From Pelodera strongyloides (taxonomy: Eukaryota > Nematoda > Chromadorea > Rhabditida > Rhabditidae), in assembly GCA_036852015.1 (NCBI GenBank), contig JAANDG010000114.1:62001-126000 (forward strand): a stretch of 64,000 nt of DNA, read 5' to 3'. Shown here in pieces: positions 59,771 through 64,000 of the stretch. Every line of letters starts with the position of its first letter. Position 1 is the stretch's first letter. Both the position numbers and the translations under genes were made by a program. The notes under the pieces were generated by a model. It worked only from the letters and a program-made list of their open reading frames with translations, did not search any database and was not told the DNA's origin.

Positions 59771-62700
59771 TTAACCATAATAATTATTAGAATTGTAATG
59801 TACATTCCCACTTGGGAATTGAGAAACATAGTTTTGGTATGGCACGGCGACTTGAGCATTGTAAACTGGATTTTGATAATAAGCTTGTGGGTAGGGTGCT
59901 TGAACGTATCTTTCCTGATACAATGGCTGTGTGTAACCTATTGGCGTAGAGTATACATTCTGTGTCGGAGCTGTGGGGGGTAGAGTATGACGATCGCTGT
60001 TTCGAGTGAATTGTTGTTGTGTTTTAGGACGATAATTGTGCACCACGGTCTGCATCGCTTGGCCATTCCTTGAAGGCGTATTCGATATAAATTGCGCGTA
60101 CATCGGAGCTGATTCCTGCATTCGACTTCGTTTCGGATTTACTTGATAAAAGTTGTTTCTGGCAGGAAGACTAACATAACGGGGATATGTTGGGTTAGGA
60201 GTGGTAGTTGTAATGCGCTCCATTGGGATCGGAGCGAGGGAATCTGGGGTGGGGTCGATCTCCTCGATTCGATAGCCAGTCTTTAGTTGCACCTGAAAAC
60301 AAAGTTAATTAATAAGGAGCAGGAATAACGTTTTTCAATTGCGTTGTGCTTATCACATTTAACACAAGCTAATAGTCATTTACTGTAGCCTGTGTCGTGA
60401 TAATCGATAAGAAAATCCTATATCTGCTCTTATAAACATTGATAAAATTGCATGAATTTAGCAATACTTGCCTCCTCAACGCGATTAAAAGCTTCTCCGT
60501 GTTCCGGTGCTTTCTCATATTCTCCAGGCTCAATATATCTCTTTCGCTCTCTCATTCTCTCTTCTTCTACTTGTTTAGGAGCTCGATTGAATCTCCGACC
60601 AGTAGTTTTGTTGTCAAGTATCGTTCGGCTGGGCTCGTATCTTCGAAGTATTTTTCGCATTGGTGCATTTGGCTGTGCCTGTGCCATACCTTCCTGATTG
60701 TCCGAATCTATATTGTACAGCGGTCGCTTTACCCGCGGAACTATTTGTTTTGATGGATCGGTCTCCTGCAACTCTTCTAGAGTAGCCCCCATTTGCGTTT
60801 CTGATGATTCTGAATTTAAATCTGGTCTTGAAGGTGAATCCGCTATGATATTTTTGGGTTTGGTCCATCTTTTCCGGCCGACGGGTGCTGCACTTATTGT
60901 CTCCACTTCTCCTTCATCACCTTTGATCCGTATATTGCTTGTTTTAAAGACGTCTGCTGGTTTCTGATTCAAATTGACGGCATGAGCCGTTCTCACTAAC
61001 CGTCCTTTGACCTGTACGCCTCCTCTGAGGTGTTGCCGTTCGGATGATGATGCACGATTTGCTTCCGAGTGAACAATTCGTGAAAGAGTCGATGTGCGAC
61101 GAATTCCACTTCTAAACGTTCTTATTGGTTCGTCTGTATCTTCTTCTGGATCCTCCTCCTCTTCTTTTTCTTTTTGAGGCTCCGCACTTTCAGAGTGTGA
61201 AACTGATACAGGACGGGAGTTTCCGACTTTGCTTGAAAATGCCAACGTCTTTGGTTCGGAACCTGAAAATTAGTGCCCACGTAATGTTTGAAAATTGGAA
61301 AAACAAAATATCTACACAATATGTATGGCTTACTTAGGCTTTTAGGCTTGTGGCTAACATATCACATATCAGATAGTTACATAATATTTAAACATTTAAT
61401 TTCTATGTTCAATCTGAAAGTTGCCTTTCATTACCATCGCAAATGAAGTGGCATTTCCGTTTCTGCCTCTTAGCTCCAGGGCAGTTTCCTACAGAGCAAA
61501 TGCGACTCCGCACCTGGAACAAACATCTTTTGAGCAAACCGCAACAATGTTAGGGTAACAGGGCAACAATTTTAATATCACTATTAACATACTCCTTCTA
61601 TGATCATCTCTTAATTATGCAATTGAATTAAAATCAGTAGACCTGCGTTCCGAATCGATCACAGTGAATTCCGTAACAATCAGACCACTCACTCCAAGAA
61701 CTCCAAAAATAGTCATCTAAACAAGAGATCAAATACGTAATTTAAATAAAGCGGAGAAATAAGTTTCGTTAAATTATATACAGCAAAAAGATGGTGCCTC
61801 ATGCTGGAATCGAACCAGCGACCTTCTGTTTACTAGACAGACGCTCTGCCACTGAGCCAATGAGGCGATGTTTGCTGAAAGCGGCACACCCTGAACGAGC
61901 TGGCGTTCTTTTTGAATCACATTATGTGTAGATCTCACCGTCAGTTCTTGACATATGTTTGGTACTTGGATTCCTATGGTGCGCTGTTGCATGGCCTTCT
62001 TCGTCGGAAAATTCTTTCGCAATTGGAATGATCTTTCTCGTAGTGTTTCTAAATAGAACATGAGGAATATTCATATGTGGATAAACAACAAAATGAAAAT
62101 GCAAGTGCTCCGCAATCTCATCAGCTAGGAATGGTGTCTCTTCATCTGATAAATCTTCATTTGGTATGGCGAAGGTGTTCTTTGTGTGTCTGAAGTCAAT
62201 CACATATATCATATGTTCTTTTCACCTTCTCTAACAATCAATGAAACACGATGATAAATACTCAGACAGAATCTCAAAACTCTATGGTTCAAGGTTCAAA
62301 GCGGTGTATTGATTTCTTGTGACTTCTCGTTAGTATGGAGTGTTAGCCGACCGTATTTGCGAAGCATCCAAAACTGCGGGTGGTTCATCGATAGAAAGTT
62401 GCGTGATCTCGGGCGGTATAAACGGACATTCTTCTCGTGTTTCAACCACTGCTTCACCTCCACACAGCAAGTTCTGCAACTTATTTTTTTTTTTAACTTT
62501 ATATTTACCGAAACGTTGAACAAATAAACTAATTTATGTTTACGTTTAAGTTACGTAGAAAACAGAACCAACTCTGCATTCTCCTTTTACACAATACTTT
62601 GAGTTTCCACACGGGGTCCCATCCGGGTAGTTGGCCACTGTGCGAATATTGTTCGAATTTGCCATTTGGCACCTAAACATTGTGGGATTTACATTAGTTT

Positions 62701-63831
62701 ACGTACATGCTTTCAGCTTACATTGAAACACTGTTTTGCCTTATGTAAGAAACACAAAACGAAGGGAACGAACCATATCTTGCACATTGCTTGTTCGAAC
62801 TGCAGCCCGTGCCCTGACAGTTGGGGATTGGGGGTTTCATTATCGTCTCTGAGTGATGTGCAAAATGCTTTCGCATATTCGTCTGGAGTCGGACCAGTGC
62901 AAACCTTTGAAAGTTCACATTGTGCATAAATTGTACTGAAGAAAAAAACGAGAACGTTACGCAACCGCTAAAAGTAGGGATAGAAAAATAAATACCTTTT
63001 CATCACAGCGTAACCCCCTGGCATCATCACCACGGCATGGAGCACCTCCGTTTTGTGGATGCGGCTTATTACATTGTCGCACACTTCGACGCAGTCGCAG
63101 TTGTTTTTGTATTTCACACGAACTAAACATGTAAATTCAAGTTTTCCTCATTCACAGTTTTTACGAACAAAATGTATAAGCAACGAAAATAATCCGAGAA
63201 TGTAAGCATAAAAATATATGAACATGCAGCTGTACAATCATGAAACCCCCACCTACAACCTTGTATGCAACTCCTGCCAGGGTGGTCATTCCATCCGCTC
63301 CATCCACCATCTACTGGAATCAGACGCACTGAGGTGGTTCTGCACTGACCTTTGCGACACCACTAAACACATATTTCTTTGCAGTTGGCTCTTTGCGAAG
63401 TTTTGTTGGTACGTATAGGGGTGTTGAGACGTTGCTTCAATACATTGTCAGATACAAATTTACAAATCACCAATTAAAGTTATTCTCCCAAATTCACATA
63501 TACGTACGCATCATGAAGTACATGATTGCGAAAAAATATAGTTTCCATTCATTTACCTTTCCAGGTCCACAGTGAGATCCTTCAAGTGCTGGATGAGCCG
63601 TTCGAATTATTCCTTCGCCGTTTCCACACCACAACATTTCACATACTTCCTTAAACAAAGAACGAATTGGATACAGAAAGCTAGTCCTTGAATTAGACCA
63701 TTTGGCGCTTACTATCAATAAATACACAACCGACCTCAAGCTCTTGTCCATCTTTCAGCTCGTGTTTCCAGCATTCTCCGTGGAATATTGAGCATTGTTG
63801 ATCGAGAGTGAACTGTTGCCCGGGCGAGTCA
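59771..63831 (-). CDS. ADAMTS-family metalloprotease, C-terminal 837 residues (partial)
   Basis: ADAMTS proteins are secreted zinc proteases that remodel extracellular matrix. The catalytic domain lies beyond the right edge. Exons in coding order: 63735-63831, 63557-63649, 63253-63362, 62996-63122, 62774-62904, 62555-62672, 62352-62473, 61939-62189, 61643-61716, 61435-61513, 60472-61262, 59771-60292. Domains: disintegrin-like (SPGQQFTLDQQCSIFHGECW; EVCEMLWCGNGEG; WCRKGQC); first thrombospondin repeat (DGGWSGWNDH; RSVRQCNKPHPQNGGAPC); Cys-rich (VCTGPTPDEYAKAFCTSLRD; MCKIWCQM; NYPDGTPCGNSKYCVKGECR); a spacer-like part (62473-61939); a second thrombospondin-type repeat (FWSSWSEWSDC; RICSVGNCPGAKRQKRKC). 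Then comes an unusual 263-residue charged linker and a 173-residue Tyr/Pro/Gln/Asn-rich tail ending HYNSNNYYG. The 62555 donor could instead be at 62573. I cannot name the orthologue. Confidence 0.93.
60293..60471 (-). other. GC-AG intron in the ADAMTS gene
   Basis: The donor reads GAG followed by GCAAGT and the acceptor is TTTTCAG, giving GAG-GTG in phase 0. No GT donor nearby keeps the frame. GC-AG introns with this extended consensus are a known minor class spliced by the major spliceosome. Confidence 0.75.
61795..61866 (-). tRNA. tRNA-Thr (AGT anticodon)
   Basis: A 72-nt cloverleaf with perfectly paired acceptor strands (GCCTCAT and ATGAGGC), discriminator A, D arm GCTCAGTGGCAGAGC, anticodon stem-loop TCTGT-CTAGTAA-ACAGA with anticodon AGT, and T arm GCTGG-TTCGATT-CCAGC. 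It lies in the ADAMTS intron between exons 61939-62189 and 61643-61716, on the same strand as the host gene. Confidence 0.95.
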
Positions 63832-64000
63832 CTGAAGAATACCGAAGCGCCGTTAGACGGTCAATTTTTAAATAAAACAAGTTAAAACCGGTAACATTTC
63901 GAAGACAGTCTCATTTATACTGTATATTGTTGGAGAACCAAATCACTTATTCCTCTATTAATGCTAATTGTTTCTAATCTGTTTATGCACACATCGTTTT

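Noticed and set aside
61774..62061. Minus-strand frame containing QWQSVCLVNRRSLVRFQHEA
   Set aside because: It reads through the tRNA-Thr gene; the real coding frame here is the ADAMTS exon at 61939-62189.
62713..62903. Use of the TTCTTCAG acceptor at 62932 for the Cys-rich ADAMTS exon
   Set aside because: From that site the phase required by the previous exon hits a stop after six codons. The CTTTCAAAG acceptor at 62905 keeps frame and gives the expected VCTGPTPDEYAKAFC.
1..64000. CRISPR arrays, bacterial operons, rRNA genes, spliced-leader RNA genes
   Set aside because: Looked for and not seen; repeats here are not regularly spaced, and the sequence is eukaryotic.

Overview
The window looks like nuclear DNA of a nematode. 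The evidence is AT-rich sequence, many short exons with short introns ending in TTTCAG-type acceptors, 3' splice sites a few bases before start codons (typical of spliced-leader addition), a nematode-type nuclear receptor, and invertebrate muscle troponin T. Gene density is low (five multi-exon protein genes in 64 kb) and dispersed repeats are common. That fits a large-genome clade V parasite such as a strongylid better than Caenorhabditis; this placement is inference. From memory, the C. elegans relatives of troponin T, hst-6 and some ADAMTS genes are X-linked, so this may be an X-derived block.

Layout. 1-4.8 kb: no confident gene; a 188-bp tandem repeat and a GC-rich patch. 4.85-8.13 kb (+): complete troponin T gene, 12 exons, 440 aa. 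8.2-35.3 kb: about 27 kb with no convincing gene, holding palindromic MITE-like elements, short duplications, microsatellites and a few orphan open frames. 35.29-39.43 kb (+): complete nuclear hormone receptor, 14 exons, 521 aa. 40.6-44.7 kb: repeat island with one intact tRNA-Asp gene, two tRNA-Asp-headed degenerate copies, further copies of the same repeat in both orientations, and TTAA-flanked inverted-repeat elements. 45.30-47.84 kb (-): an unrecognised secreted protein gene with a six-cysteine C-terminal domain (300 aa), possibly with an alternative early terminal exon. 48.4-54.5 kb: GC-rich patch, GATC-rich tandem repeat, 155-bp direct repeats, and a 1.6-kb fold-back element carrying a tRNA-Asp-like sequence in each arm and an open frame in its loop. 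55.10-57.85 kb (-): complete heparan sulfate 6-O-sulfotransferase, 10 exons, 451 aa, with a tiny upstream ORF. 59.77-63.83 kb (-): C-terminal part of an ADAMTS protein running off the right edge, with a tRNA-Thr gene in one intron and a GC-AG intron.

The genes show no sign of forming one pathway. Troponin T is a muscle thin-filament protein. The receptor is a transcription factor. HST-6, the ADAMTS protein and the six-cysteine protein act in the secretory pathway or extracellular matrix. All splice models were assembled by hand from frame, phase and splice-site agreement.
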